A stretch of DNA of 64,000 bases from Sphingomonas mucosissima (GCF_002197665.1 NZ_NBBJ01000001.1:62001-126000); one strand, 5' to 3'; positions 46,177-55,218 are shown, counted from the first letter of the stretch. The notes: generated by a model from the letters alone, not told the origin. Program-made: numbers and translations.

Positions 46177-47175
46177 ATGGGCCTTTTCTCAGGCTCCACA
46201 ACGACCAAAACGAACGAAAAGTTCGACACGGGGCCCAGCTCCTTCCAGGCTCCCTACCTCTCCGAGGCCTTCACGTCCGCCAAGGACATCTACAACAGCT
46301 CAAAGTCCTCGCCGTACTATCAGGGCGAGACGTACGCTGGGATGTCGCCGGCCGCCAAGGCAGCTCTGGATAAGCTGAAGGCCTACGCCTCCGGCCAGGG
46401 CCTCGACACCGCAGCGGCCCTCGGGAACCTTGGGTCCCAGATGTCCGCCTACGGCGCCAAGGCGGGCTCTACGCTCGACCAGTTCGCCAAGATGGCAGGG
46501 CAGGACCCGACCCAGGCGAACATCACGGCTGCAACGGCCTATGCGAACAATCCGGCCCTTCAGGGCATGATTGACGCGAACGCCCGCGACGTCACCCGGA
46601 ACCTCTCCGAGGACATCCTCCCAGGCATCGATCGGGCCGCGTCGGCAACCGGCAACATCAACTCCTCGCGAGCGGGTGTAGCGTCCGGCATTGCTCAGCG
46701 CGGCGCAGCGGACCGAATTGCCGACATCTCGGCAACCCTTCGGGGCAATGCGTACGATCGGGGCCTTTCGCTCGCTCAGGGCGACCGTGCGACGAACCTG
46801 TCCGCCCTCGGGCAGGCTGCAAGCTCCTACGGGAACCTTGCGTCCTTTGGCGTCGATGCGCTCGGCCGGTCCACGGACGCCGCTTATGGGGCCTATGGGG
46901 CCATTCAGGGCGCCGACGCTGCCGAACAGGGCGACCGCCAGGGCAAGCTCACCGCCGACTTCACGAAGTGGCAGGGCGAGGACACCCGCGCGATGGACCT
47001 ACTAGGCCGTTACGCGAGCGTCGTTGCAGGGAACCAGTGGGGCCAGTCCGGAACCAGCTCAGGCACGACTAAGGCGAAGCAGTCCGGGTCCATTCTCGGT
47101 CAGCTCGTGGGAGCAGCCAATTTGGCCGCCAGTATTTATACCGGATTGGGCCCGACGAAGGGAGGAGCGGGCTGA
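46177..47175 (+). CDS. Phage virion-associated (ejection/internal) protein A
   Basis: A 332-residue Gly/Ala/Ser-rich protein without cysteine. SSFQAPYLSEAFTSAKDIYN and YYQGETYAGMSPAAKAALDK at the start, and INSSRAGVASGIAQRGAADR with ADISATLRGNAYDRGLSLAQ in the middle, are a pattern widespread in podovirus and some siphovirus structural proteins (my recollection of the family). It ends with a hydrophobic GQLVGAANLAASIYTGLG stretch that could insert in a membrane. AGGA stands nine bases before the ATG. It opens a run of six genes that overlap by one or four bases. Confidence 0.7.
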   Translation: MGLFSGSTTTKTNEKFDTGPSSFQAPYLSEAFTSAKDIYNSSKSSPYYQGETYAGMSPAAKAALDKLKAYASGQGLDTAAALGNLGSQMSAYGAKAGSTLDQFAKMAGQDPTQANITAATAYANNPALQGMIDANARDVTRNLSEDILPGIDRAASATGNINSSRAGVASGIAQRGAADRIADISATLRGNAYDRGLSLAQGDRATNLSALGQAASSYGNLASFGVDALGRSTDAAYGAYGAIQGADAAEQGDRQGKLTADFTKWQGEDTRAMDLLGRYASVVAGNQWGQSGTSSGTTKAKQSGSILGQLVGAANLAASIYTGLGPTKGGAG

Positions 47176-48113
47176 TGTTTGATCGCACATCCCCCACCGG
47201 CTCGCCACTCTCCCCCGCCCAGTTCCCCGACATGGATATTGTCAGGGGTGTTCCGATACAGCCGAAGGCGTCCCCCTTCGCTGACGTAAGGCCCGATTAC
47301 ATGGACCTTGCAGCGACAGCCGCTCGCAGCCTCCCGAAGCCCCCACCGACCAAAAAGGCGACCATCTGGGACAAGGAGCACATCTCGGAGACCCTGGCCG
47401 GTGTCGGTGCGGGCTTCTTCGCCGGTCAGAACTTCGGGGACGGCCTGGGTGCAGCGGCCCAGACGATTGCAGGCCGGACCCGCCAGCTCCGAGAAGAAGA
47501 GCGCCCGGACATCACCTACGGCGGCCCTGGCGACCAATTCGAGATTACGACTGATCGTCGGACGGGAGCCAAGACGGTCCGTCAGGTCCCTGAGTTCGCA
47601 GCCGCCGTTGAGCGCGAGAGGGCCGCAAAGAACCGGCCGGACTTCAAGACCCAGACGGACATGCGATCCCGAGCCCTCTTCGCTATCGCTACTCAGGTCC
47701 CGCCCGAACAACGAGCGGAAGCGTACCGCGACCTTATCAACAATCCAGGCTTCTATGGTGTCGATCCCTCCGGGATGCCTCGGGAGTGGGATGATCGATA
47801 CGGCACCGTCGCAGGCACCATGGGGCTCTCGGTGAATGAGGGCCTGAGCCAAAAGCGTGACGACGCGAAGCTCGAAGACGACATTCGGCATCGTAGGGTC
47901 GTGGAAGCCCAGGGCAACCAGCGGGTCCAGCAGGGCAACGCCAAGGTACTACAGGGCGCGGCCCGCGTAGCGCAAAGCGCCGCGAAGCTCCGAGCAGCTC
48001 CTCCAAGCACCCGAAAGCCTCGCTCGGGCACCCTGTCCATCGGCACCGCTATGTCCGGGTACGTCTACCAAGGTGGCGATCCGGCCAACCGCAACAATTG
48101 GAAGAAGCAATAA
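47175..48113 (+). CDS. Phage virion-associated protein B
   Basis: A 312-residue protein, coupled to gene A by TGATG. It starts MFDRTSPTGSPLSPAQFPDM, has a central glycine-rich LAGVGAGFFAGQNFGDGLGA that could be an amphipathic or membrane segment, and a helical second half (QKRDDAKLEDDIRHRRVVEA and AKVLQGAARVAQSAAKL). It is probably an internal or tail-tip protein by position. No family named. Confidence 0.55.
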   Translation: MFDRTSPTGSPLSPAQFPDMDIVRGVPIQPKASPFADVRPDYMDLAATAARSLPKPPPTKKATIWDKEHISETLAGVGAGFFAGQNFGDGLGAAAQTIAGRTRQLREEERPDITYGGPGDQFEITTDRRTGAKTVRQVPEFAAAVERERAAKNRPDFKTQTDMRSRALFAIATQVPPEQRAEAYRDLINNPGFYGVDPSGMPREWDDRYGTVAGTMGLSVNEGLSQKRDDAKLEDDIRHRRVVEAQGNQRVQQGNAKVLQGAARVAQSAAKLRAAPPSTRKPRSGTLSIGTAMSGYVYQGGDPANRNNWKKQ

Positions 48114-48841
48114 TGCCACAGAACCCGTGGGACCTCGACTGGTCTACGGTGAAGGTCACGTCAGGCAACGGGACCGGCTCACGATCTTCAGCCGACGGCG
48201 CCTCTTCAGAGGACCTGAAGGAGCTGCGCCAAGCATCGGCAAAGGCCGAAGCGGAGCGAGACGCTCGGCAGACTTATGCGGCCACCCGCCGCGCCGTTCT
48301 CGACATGGACACCGGCCCTTGGAAGGCGCGGATGCTCGACGCGATCACGCCTGATGGTGACGGGGGCTGGGCGGACACCATAGGCGGCTTCTTAGGCACG
48401 CCCATCCGTGCACTGGTCCCAGAGAAGTGGATGACGGCTCGCGCCGCGCTGGCAACGAACAGCGCAAGGTCAACCATGACCGGCGCAAACAAGCTGCGCG
48501 GCACCGCCTCAAACATGGACACAGCGCTCGCCCGCACCGCAACGGTCAACGCCAACAAGCCCGTAGCCGAAAACCTCCGCATCATTGAGGAGGCACGACG
48601 CGAAAGCGAACTGGCACAAGCACGTGCACAGTTTAAGTCGGCGTGGATCAGCAAGTTCGGCGGCATGGCACGCACAGGCCCTAACGGGGTCCCCTATGAG
48701 GCTGCACTGGCGGATGCCGAGCGTCGTTTCAGTCAGGCCTACGGTCAGTCTCGTCGCCAGCTCCGCACCCCGCCCCGATCCGCCATGCGCGGTGCAAAGG
48801 CGCCAATCGAAATCGATTTGAACGGAAATCCAGTACGATGA
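48113..48841 (+). CDS. Phage virion-associated protein C
   Basis: A 242-residue protein starting MPQNPWDLDWSTVKVTSGNG. ATG 48113 overlaps the previous stop (TAATG) and is preferred over an upstream start. The chain is mostly helical and Ala/Arg-rich, with TIGGFLGTPIRALVPEKWM in the middle and the basic RRQLRTPPRSAMRGAKAPIE at the end. It overlaps the next gene by four bases. No family recognised; role inferred from the operon. Confidence 0.5.
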   Translation: MPQNPWDLDWSTVKVTSGNGTGSRSSADGASSEDLKELRQASAKAEAERDARQTYAATRRAVLDMDTGPWKARMLDAITPDGDGGWADTIGGFLGTPIRALVPEKWMTARAALATNSARSTMTGANKLRGTASNMDTALARTATVNANKPVAENLRIIEEARRESELAQARAQFKSAWISKFGGMARTGPNGVPYEAALADAERRFSQAYGQSRRQLRTPPRSAMRGAKAPIEIDLNGNPVR

Positions 48842-51000
48842 GCACCTACGTCAGGTTGCCAGACGGTAGCCGCGTCTCAGTGCCAACCGACGACCCGAAG
48901 AAGGCCGCTGCCGCCGCACGACAACATTGGCAGCAACGCCAACAGGCCCGCAAGCCGCGCTCGATCCTTCAGACCGCCGGGGACTTCCTGGGCGACACGA
49001 TCGACAATGTCCTACCGAACTTCGGGGACGAAATCGCGGCAATCCCCGATGCGGCGAAGGCGGCCGTCACTGGACAGCCGGTCCGGCAGGCCTTCGACCG
49101 AGGGCGCCGCGAGTTCCGCGACAACCAAGCCCGATACGACAAGGACCACCCGAACCTTGCCTGGGCGAGCACGCTGACTGGGCTTGGGGCATCACTAGCC
49201 ATGCCTGCCGGCCGGGTCGCCTCCACCGCCGGGATGGGCGCGAAGATGCTGCACGGCGCAGCGGTAGGAGCTGGCTACGGTGCATTGTCCGGTGCTGGCG
49301 AGGGCGACAGCCTCTCCGATCGAGCAGGCAACGCCGCTACCTCGGCGGTGATCGGCGGCGCTTTCGGCGCGGGGGCAACTCCAGTCCTTGCGGGTGCGGC
49401 GCGAGCTGGAAGGTTCGTGAGGCGCACGGTCCCTGGGGCCTCGCAGGCTTCCCGAGCGGTCCTCAATGTTCCGAGGTCCGTCATGCGGCGGCCGCTGCGC
49501 ACAGCTCGTGATGAGGCGCGGGACCGTGCGGACACCATGCTTCAGGACGCGCTCGGTCAGGGGCACGTCTCGGCGGGTTTCGGTCGCAACGGTCCGGCTG
49601 CTTCCCCTGCCGCAATCGCTGGGGAGGTCGAACGGCGCCAAGCAGGAAGCGTCCCCGCTATTGCCGGCGACGTCACACCACAGCTTCGCGGGCTGACTGC
49701 ATGGGCCTCTCGCGGAGAGGGACCAGGCCAACTCATGGTGCGGGAGCGCCTGAAGGCCCGCAAGGGCGATGAGGCGAGCCGTATCCGTCAACACGTCGTG
49801 GAAACCTTAGGTCCCGTGGGTGATCCGTATCGCCAGATGGAGGCCCACACCGAACGGGCACGACGCGAGGCCGGTCCGATGTACGCTGAGGCCTACGCCC
49901 AGCCGATGCTCCTGACGCCAGAAATCGCCAGCATCATGCAGACCCCGGCCTTCCAGGACGCGGTGCCCCACGCGGTTCGCAACATCCGCAACGCGCAGCG
50001 GGACCCGGACGCTCTCGGCTTCGCGATCGGCAACGACGGACAGGTGCTCCCTGACATGTACCAGTCGCTTTCGACCGAAGGGTTCGATCAGGTCATTCGG
50101 GCTATGCGCGACCAAGGCCGGAGGGCGGCAGAGGTAAACCCTGTCACTGGACAGGTCATAAACAACACCAACTCAGTCCACATCAACGCACGGGCAGGCG
50201 ACCTACGGGACCAGCTCGCGGCGCAGAACGGCGCGTATCGCGATGCAATCGGGGTCTATGCCGACGAGCTATCGCAGAGAGATGCGCTGGAGGCGGGCAT
50301 GAAGATCGGAACCCGCACGGGTCACGAGGTGAACGCCTGGGCTCGACAGAACCCAGCTTCGGCGCATCCTTCCTACGCCACCGGCGCCAGGGACTTCCTT
50401 GCGGACGAAGCAAGCCGCGTTGAGGCTACTACGCCCACTGCAAACGGCGCCGCTGCACTCCGCAAGGTCCTCGGCGACCGCACGAAGCAAGATGCCCTTA
50501 GCGGCGTGATGGGGGACCAAGCGTCACTCCCGGCACTCCAGGACCGCCTCGAAGCCGAGCACCAGGCGCACATGCTCTGGGCGGACGTAGAGGGCAACTC
50601 GAAGACCGCCATGCGCCAAGCGTCCGAAGACAGCTTCAACGCCGCCGCTGGAGCGCCCAAGGGCGCTCTATCGTGGCGCGGTATGCTTTCGAACGCCATC
50701 AACGACATCGGCGCTGGTGTCGGAGAGCAGACACGCCGTGATGTGAAGGAGCGGGTTGCAGAGTTCACCACTGAGCCGAACCCTGAGGCCCTGAGAGGCT
50801 TTATGGCCGAGATTGCCGCCAAGTCCGGGCGGGACCGTGAGGCCGCCGCCGCCCTTCACCGCTCCGGACTACTCGGGACCAAGTCCTACGGTGCCAACAT
50901 CCTGCCTGCCTATCCCAGCATCTACTCCGACCAAGCCCAGTACGATCCGAGATACGACGACAACGAGGCGGACGACTTCGTCTTCGATCCCGGCTTTTGA
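48838..51000 (+). CDS. Large phage ejection-type protein D
   Basis: A 720-residue protein, the largest of the late operon. The N-terminus (STYVRLPDGSRVSVPTDDPK) is followed by DFLGDTIDNVLPNFGDEIAA and glycine/alanine hydrophobic hairpins (LTGLGASLAMPAGRVASTAG; AAVGAGYGALSGAGEGDSL; AVIGGAFGAGATPVLAGAAR) at about 100-200. These are the kind of segments by which internal virion proteins form a channel in the host envelope. The remaining 500 residues are helical and contain no lysozyme motif. It fits the gp15/gp16-like position of podovirus late clusters. Confidence 0.65.
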   Translation: MSTYVRLPDGSRVSVPTDDPKKAAAAARQHWQQRQQARKPRSILQTAGDFLGDTIDNVLPNFGDEIAAIPDAAKAAVTGQPVRQAFDRGRREFRDNQARYDKDHPNLAWASTLTGLGASLAMPAGRVASTAGMGAKMLHGAAVGAGYGALSGAGEGDSLSDRAGNAATSAVIGGAFGAGATPVLAGAARAGRFVRRTVPGASQASRAVLNVPRSVMRRPLRTARDEARDRADTMLQDALGQGHVSAGFGRNGPAASPAAIAGEVERRQAGSVPAIAGDVTPQLRGLTAWASRGEGPGQLMVRERLKARKGDEASRIRQHVVETLGPVGDPYRQMEAHTERARREAGPMYAEAYAQPMLLTPEIASIMQTPAFQDAVPHAVRNIRNAQRDPDALGFAIGNDGQVLPDMYQSLSTEGFDQVIRAMRDQGRRAAEVNPVTGQVINNTNSVHINARAGDLRDQLAAQNGAYRDAIGVYADELSQRDALEAGMKIGTRTGHEVNAWARQNPASAHPSYATGARDFLADEASRVEATTPTANGAAALRKVLGDRTKQDALSGVMGDQASLPALQDRLEAEHQAHMLWADVEGNSKTAMRQASEDSFNAAAGAPKGALSWRGMLSNAINDIGAGVGEQTRRDVKERVAEFTTEPNPEALRGFMAEIAAKSGRDREAAAALHRSGLLGTKSYGANILPAYPSIYSDQAQYDPRYDDNEADDFVFDPGF

Positions 51001-51061
51001 CCCCACCCACATTCCGGCGCGACAACTGAAGTCGCCTGCCGCCGACCATACGAGAACCACA

Positions 51062-51583
51062 ATGTATATTTCCGACGCTGCCAAGCTCTTCGAGGGCCTT
51101 GGCTCCACCACTGTGACCGGAGAAGAGGTCGAAGCCTTCCGGACATGGGTGAACTGTCGCGTCCTGCCGGCCATCTTCGCCACCGGAGGCTACATCCTCA
51201 ACCCTGATTGTGCCGCGACGGCCTTGGTGTCCGACATGGACCGGATGCCGATCCCGTCTGAGGCTGGGATGATGCTGACCGCCATCGCCCAAGATGATAG
51301 CCCGCTCCGGCATTCGGAGGGTGACGCTGAAACCAGCCTCGACGACTTCGTTGACGCTTGGCAGGACGACTTGCTGGCCGGATCGCCCGAAGCTGAAGAC
51401 GAGCCCTTCTATACCCCTGGGTTCTTCCGCCTCCTCCGCGAACTGGGCGACCATCCGGCCATTCGGCACCTCAACGAACATGTGGACACGGTGCTTCTGC
51501 CTGCCCTGTTCAACAGCGGCCTTGCCGAACGGTTTGACCTGGCGCCAACCTACGGCGGCGACCCGGCCATCCGCTTCGTCTGA
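51062..51583 (+). CDS. Phage late-operon protein E, unknown function
   Basis: A 173-residue acidic protein from ATG 51062 (MYISDAAKLFEGLGSTTVTG). It contains LPAIFATGGYILNPDC and a PGFFRLLRELGDHPAIRHLN helix. The frame is open further upstream (to 50813), but that part overlaps gene D and the ribosome site GAGAA is weak. It is coupled to the next gene (TGATG). No family recognised. Confidence 0.55.
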   Translation: MYISDAAKLFEGLGSTTVTGEEVEAFRTWVNCRVLPAIFATGGYILNPDCAATALVSDMDRMPIPSEAGMMLTAIAQDDSPLRHSEGDAETSLDDFVDAWQDDLLAGSPEAEDEPFYTPGFFRLLRELGDHPAIRHLNEHVDTVLLPALFNSGLAERFDLAPTYGGDPAIRFV

Positions 51584-52128
51584 TGCCCTCGAAGCCTACC
51601 GGGCGGCCCCGTGGCCGTCCTAAGGGCTCCAAGAACGTTCCGACGCTCGAAGCCTTCGTGGTCGAGAGCATCATGGCGCCGACCATCGTGTCCCCCAGCT
51701 CCCCTCCAGGGGCTCCTAGGGGGCCTTGGGCCGACATGACGCCCCAGGAGCGCTCCGCGTACTCAAAGGCGCTCAATGCCCGCCGTAGGAGCCACAGGGG
51801 CGGCAAGCCTTTTGGGGTGCCCAGACGGATGACCGTAGCGCAGCACGAGGCCCACCAGGCCGCGCAGCAGCCGGGCATCAACCGCATCATGACGAAGCTA
51901 GGCGAGCGCCATCACTTGCCCGACGACCCCAGGGCCGTTGAGGCGCTGACCGTGGCGATGACGGTGCTCCGGTCTCCGATCGCTTCTAAGGACAAGGTTG
52001 CTGCCGCACGGCTCATCCTCGACTTCACCAAGCACCGCCCGACCGTGAAAGCCGAGAAGGCCGTCAAGACCGCTGAGGAGCTCCTCGACGAACTGGCAGC
52101 AAGCCAGGCGGCGCCAAGCTCCATCTAG
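51583..52128 (+). CDS. Small terminase-like DNA-binding protein
   Basis: A 181-residue basic protein beginning with two AT-hook-like blocks (TGRPRGRPKGSKN) and a central AYSKALNARRRSHRGGKPFG. The C-terminal helices (KDKVAAARLILDFTKHRPTV, EKAVKTAEELLDELA) are like those of phage small terminases and related DNA-binding proteins. In T7-like genomes the small terminase gene also follows the internal virion genes. No large terminase gene follows; the operon ends at a terminator 77 bases later. The assignment is plausible, not certain. Confidence 0.5.
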   Translation: MPSKPTGRPRGRPKGSKNVPTLEAFVVESIMAPTIVSPSSPPGAPRGPWADMTPQERSAYSKALNARRRSHRGGKPFGVPRRMTVAQHEAHQAAQQPGINRIMTKLGERHHLPDDPRAVEALTVAMTVLRSPIASKDKVAAARLILDFTKHRPTVKAEKAVKTAEELLDELAASQAAPSSI

Positions 52129-52204
52129 TTGCCCCACTGCCCCCTTGAGCTGCCTAGCGCGGCCTTGGGGGTTTCTTTTCATCTTCCATCTCACGCAAAC
52201 GAAA

Positions 52205-52237
52205 AGGGCCCCGGTTGAGTCCGGAGCCCTCCTCTTT
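52205..52237 (+). terminator. Rho-independent terminator of the late operon
   Basis: AGGGCCCCGG (52205-52214) pairs with CCGGAGCCCT (52221-52230) with one mismatch and a six-base loop, followed by CCTCTTT. It ends the six-gene virion operon. Confidence 0.8.
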
Positions 52238-52310
52238 GACGGTGCGTGGTCCTTCCGCCCGTCTCCCGATCATCCCGGCCTAGTTGCAGCTCGCCGGGGC
52301 TATCGATCCT

Positions 52311-52463
52311 CTAAGTCGTCGCCAAGAGTGCCTCTAAGTCACTCCGGGTCAGGACAACATTCTGGAGACCCTCGTCGCTGTCTTGAAAGACAACAAAGAC
52401 CCCGTCTCCAATCATTGTTGCCCGACCTTCCGCCAAGTTTATCAGCGCCCCCTCATCAACCAT
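52311..52463 (-). CDS. Small conserved-looking protein, 50 residues
   Basis: On the minus strand ATG 52463 opens a 50-residue frame, MVDEGALINLAEGRATMIGD, then GVFVVFQDSDEGLQNVVLTR and SDLEALLATT, ending at TAG 52311. AGAGGA stands seven bases before the ATG, an ideal ribosome site. The sequence has a compact alternating beta pattern and a helical end, so it looks like a real folded mini-protein. It lies between the late operon and the truncated recombinase and converges on the late terminator. Function unknown; a small regulator is possible. Confidence 0.65.
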   Translation of the reverse strand: MVDEGALINLAEGRATMIGDGVFVVFQDSDEGLQNVVLTRSDLEALLATT

Positions 52464-52683
52464 CGTATTTCCTCTAACGCCCTTTGTCGCCGAGATTACG
52501 CGACACCCCGTGGCAAACTCCTACTATCAATAAGTTCCCGACACGGCAAGCATAATGCAAGTTACTCCACAATCGTAATATATCCCCATTTGTGGAATGT
52601 ATTACGCAATAGTTATTTAACAAAATCTCCACAATCTTAGTTCTGCAACTATAAGAATAAACGAAAGCGTGAAGGGTAACCGT
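52464..52683. other. AT-rich intergenic region
   Basis: About 220 bases, clearly more AT-rich than the rest of the window (for example AATCGTAATATATCCCC and TATTTAACAAAATCTCC). It has no ORF of note and probably holds divergent promoters for the 50-residue gene and the truncated recombinase. Confidence 0.5.
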
Positions 52684-53397
52684 ATGAACAATACAGCGCT
52701 ATGCTCTAGCAAGAAAATTAGCCCGTCGATCATGACGTTGTCGGATGCTATAGGATTCTTCGTGAAAAGGCCTCACGGTATTGGAAGCAGGGGTGTGCAA
52801 ACTGTCCGGAATAGTTCTATTGGCAAGCTGAAAGTATCCAGTCTCAGTCGCACGGTGATTAGGCGATGGTGTGAGGAGCGCCTGAAGAGCGTAAAGCTAT
52901 CGACAGTTCAAAACGACCTTCGTTTGATCCGGCTTTCGATCGAGCTGGCCCGTTGCGAACTTGGAGTGAAGCTGAAGGATAATCCTGCCGTAGGAATAAA
53001 CTTGAACGATCCCTCCCGTAGATTGACCGATGACGAGGCAACAAGGCTGTACGCGGCTCTGGAGGGACGGCCAATGCTACGTGCCTTGGTCATCGTGGCG
53101 GTCGAAACCGGCTTGCGGCGCGGGGCAGTCTCTGCATTACAGTGGCGTGACGTCGACCTGGAGCAATCCGTGCTTCACATCAGGCAACGAGCTGATGGTC
53201 CCGTCGTCCAAAGCCTACCCCTCAGTCCCATAGCGGCCGACGCGCTCCGTACGGTGCCCCGCCGAGGCTATCGTATATTCGTCATGCCGGTGGACCGACT
53301 GCAATGGGTTTGGGCGACCACACTCCGCCGTGCGGGCTTGCACGGGTTCAAGTTCTGGGAGCCTCAGCACGTCCTCCGACGCGAAAGCCAGAGCTGA
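52684..53397 (+). pseudogene. Truncated tyrosine recombinase
   Basis: 237 residues from ATG 52684 with GAAGGG before it. It has the core-binding helices and the first part of a phage-integrase catalytic domain, including the first catalytic arginine in VETGLRRGAVSALQWRDVDL and the beta-hairpin LPLSPIAADAL. It reaches LHGFKF and there the expected HxLRH motif, second histidine and tyrosine are missing; the frame runs into unrelated bases and stops. The break at about 53370 abuts the end of the intact integrase on the other strand. It cannot be catalytic. Confidence 0.75.
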
Positions 53398-53416
53398 CTT
53401 GGATGTTCTCCCGGTC

Positions 53417-55108
53417 TCAGACGCCGGGGACCTGAAAGCGTGGGAGTAAGGCGATAGCATCGGCCTTCGCGCCAATCGGAGGGGCGCCATACTTGCGACC
53501 TGTCGTCCCTGCCGAATGGCCCTGGATGGCGTCCGCCATGCGCTCCTCCATCCCCACCGCGTAGGATGTGGATTTGAAGAGATGGCGCCATCCGTGGTTC
53601 GGCTGGAGCCCAAGATCGGTGATGCCGACGTCGACCCTGACCCATTCGGCCAGCCGTTCGCCTACCTTCTTAACATGGCGGTTGCTCTCGCTCGCGACGC
53701 GTTGTCGAGAAGGGTCATAGAACAAAGGTCCCGCTCCGTTCGCCCGAACGATGTCGAGGAAGCCTTGGGCGATCAGGTGCGAATGTACTGGGACAATCCG
53801 CGCCTCTTTCGTCTTCACTCTTCCCGCCTCAGGGGTGATCCGGAGGCACCACACGCCCTCCAGCTCCTGGACGTCCTCTCCGCGTAGCTGGGCTATCTCA
53901 CCCACTCTAGCTCCCGTGTAAGCACACAACCACGGGACCCAGCGGCGAGCCCTTGCGTGTTCGGTGGACATCCGGGCAGGCGGGGGCGCCAATGCAGCGG
54001 TAAGGATCGCCTGGGCCTCAACGGGCGTGAAGGAGCGCTCGCGCAGTTTGACACGCTTCGGCTGCTTCACCTTCACAGCTGACGCGACGTTCTCGTTTAG
54101 TAGTCCCTCGTCCACGGCGTATCCAAGCGCTGCCCGGACGGCCGTGATGTACTTGTCCCGGACTGTCACGGGGCTCCGCTGCTTGCCTTGCCTAGTCGGC
54201 TCCGCAAGGAGCTTGTCTCGCCAAGCCCGGAGATTGTCGGCCGTCAGCCTGGCAGCGTCATCGTGGCCAAGGAAGTCAATCAACCGCTCGATATACTTCC
54301 GCCACTCATCGCGAACGCCGGCCGTCATCCCCTCGTTAGCGGCTGCATAGGCGTCATACAGCGAGAGGAGCGGCACACGGGACCCTGGGGCCCTCAGGCG
54401 GTCGGGGGGGCTACCTGCGGGCCTTGGCGATGGTTCTGATGGTGTGGGGACGAACTCCCCATCCAAGCGGCGCAGCATATCCTCGTGGACGGAAACGGCT
54501 GCGTCATTAAGAGCGACGCACAGCCGCTCGAATGCGGGGGCTCGGGTGTCGATGAGGCGTCCTCGCTTCTCTGCCGTGGCGATTGCGGTAGTGCGCCAAA
54601 CTTCGACAATGCCCTCAAGGTCTCCGTTCGCGCGAAGTGCCCGCCCCGCCTCCGCAACAACGCTCGCCGCTACTCTAACACTGCGCGTCCAGTGGCCCGC
54701 GCGGTCGGTCGTGGTCGGGGGGAGGGCGATGCCGGCCCTTTCCATTGCTTCGCCTACCTGAAGAGCTCGGTCCTTAGCCTCGCGATCCCACCGGCGCATG
54801 CTGTCGGCGTTAAGCTCCGCCGCCCGGTAAGTCTCGACGACCTCGGCTATCAACGGCGCGTCAATCGCATCGTAGTCCCCGAGCGCTTGCCGTCGAGCAA
54901 GGGAAACCGTGGCTTCCCACCGGTTCTGGGCGGCCTCATAGCGGCTCAGGAAGCCAGGAGAGCCTTCCTTGCCTAGCGACACCTTGAGAACGGTAGGCCC
55001 ACTCGCTCCCGGACCCGCGATAAACTGCCGAAGCTCGGGCGGATACTGACGGCGAAAACTGACACGGCCCGAGGGGTGGCGTAGGATGTGCTTCACGAGC
55101 ATCGCCAT
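53417..55108 (-). CDS. int: Tyrosine integrase of the element
   Basis: A 563-residue integrase. The N-terminal part (HILRHPSGRVSFRRQYPPEL) resembles the head found in long alphaproteobacterial integrases, then the core-binding domain (KYIERLIDFLGHDDAARLTA) and the catalytic domain with Arg in YTGARVGEIAQLRGEDV, Lys in VKTKEARIVPVHS, the HxxR of PNHGWRHLFKS, and IQGHSAGTTGRKYG with the final His and Tyr. All active-site residues are present. It reads away from tRNA-Thr, with its start 93 bases inside the right attachment site. Expected to insert and excise the element. Confidence 0.93.
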   Translation of the reverse strand: MAMLVKHILRHPSGRVSFRRQYPPELRQFIAGPGASGPTVLKVSLGKEGSPGFLSRYEAAQNRWEATVSLARRQALGDYDAIDAPLIAEVVETYRAAELNADSMRRWDREAKDRALQVGEAMERAGIALPPTTTDRAGHWTRSVRVAASVVAEAGRALRANGDLEGIVEVWRTTAIATAEKRGRLIDTRAPAFERLCVALNDAAVSVHEDMLRRLDGEFVPTPSEPSPRPAGSPPDRLRAPGSRVPLLSLYDAYAAANEGMTAGVRDEWRKYIERLIDFLGHDDAARLTADNLRAWRDKLLAEPTRQGKQRSPVTVRDKYITAVRAALGYAVDEGLLNENVASAVKVKQPKRVKLRERSFTPVEAQAILTAALAPPPARMSTEHARARRWVPWLCAYTGARVGEIAQLRGEDVQELEGVWCLRITPEAGRVKTKEARIVPVHSHLIAQGFLDIVRANGAGPLFYDPSRQRVASESNRHVKKVGERLAEWVRVDVGITDLGLQPNHGWRHLFKSTSYAVGMEERMADAIQGHSAGTTGRKYGAPPIGAKADAIALLPRFQVPGV

Positions 55109-55199
55109 AGCAGATTTCTTGTACCTCCTCCACGTACCTCCAGGACGCGAAAAGGACAGAAAACTGCCGTTCTCGTGAGAACTGAGGTCGTTAGGGAAG

Positions 55200-55218
55200 G
55201 GTGGTGCCGCTTACAGGA
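55200..55218. repeat. attR: 19-bp direct repeat within tRNA-Thr
   Basis: Identical to 35247-35265. It covers the 3' end of the tRNA gene including CCA, so the tRNA stays functional after insertion. Confidence 0.9.

Larger units (their letters stand above)
35247..55218. mobile_element. Integrated phage-derived element, about 20 kb, at tRNA-Thr(CGU)
   Basis: The element is bounded by a 19-bp direct repeat (GGTGGTGCCGCTTACAGGA) at 35247-35265 and 55200-55218. The right copy is the 3' end of a complete tRNA-Thr gene, and a tyrosine integrase sits just inside it reading away from the tRNA. The content is not housekeeping: TIR protein, nucleotidyltransferase, hydrolase-kinase pair, PolA-like protein, serine resolvase, Bro-N proteins, a virion-type operon and a second truncated recombinase. 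No capsid, portal, tail tube or large terminase gene is seen. It is either a satellite needing a helper phage or a partly deleted prophage. Confidence 0.88.
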
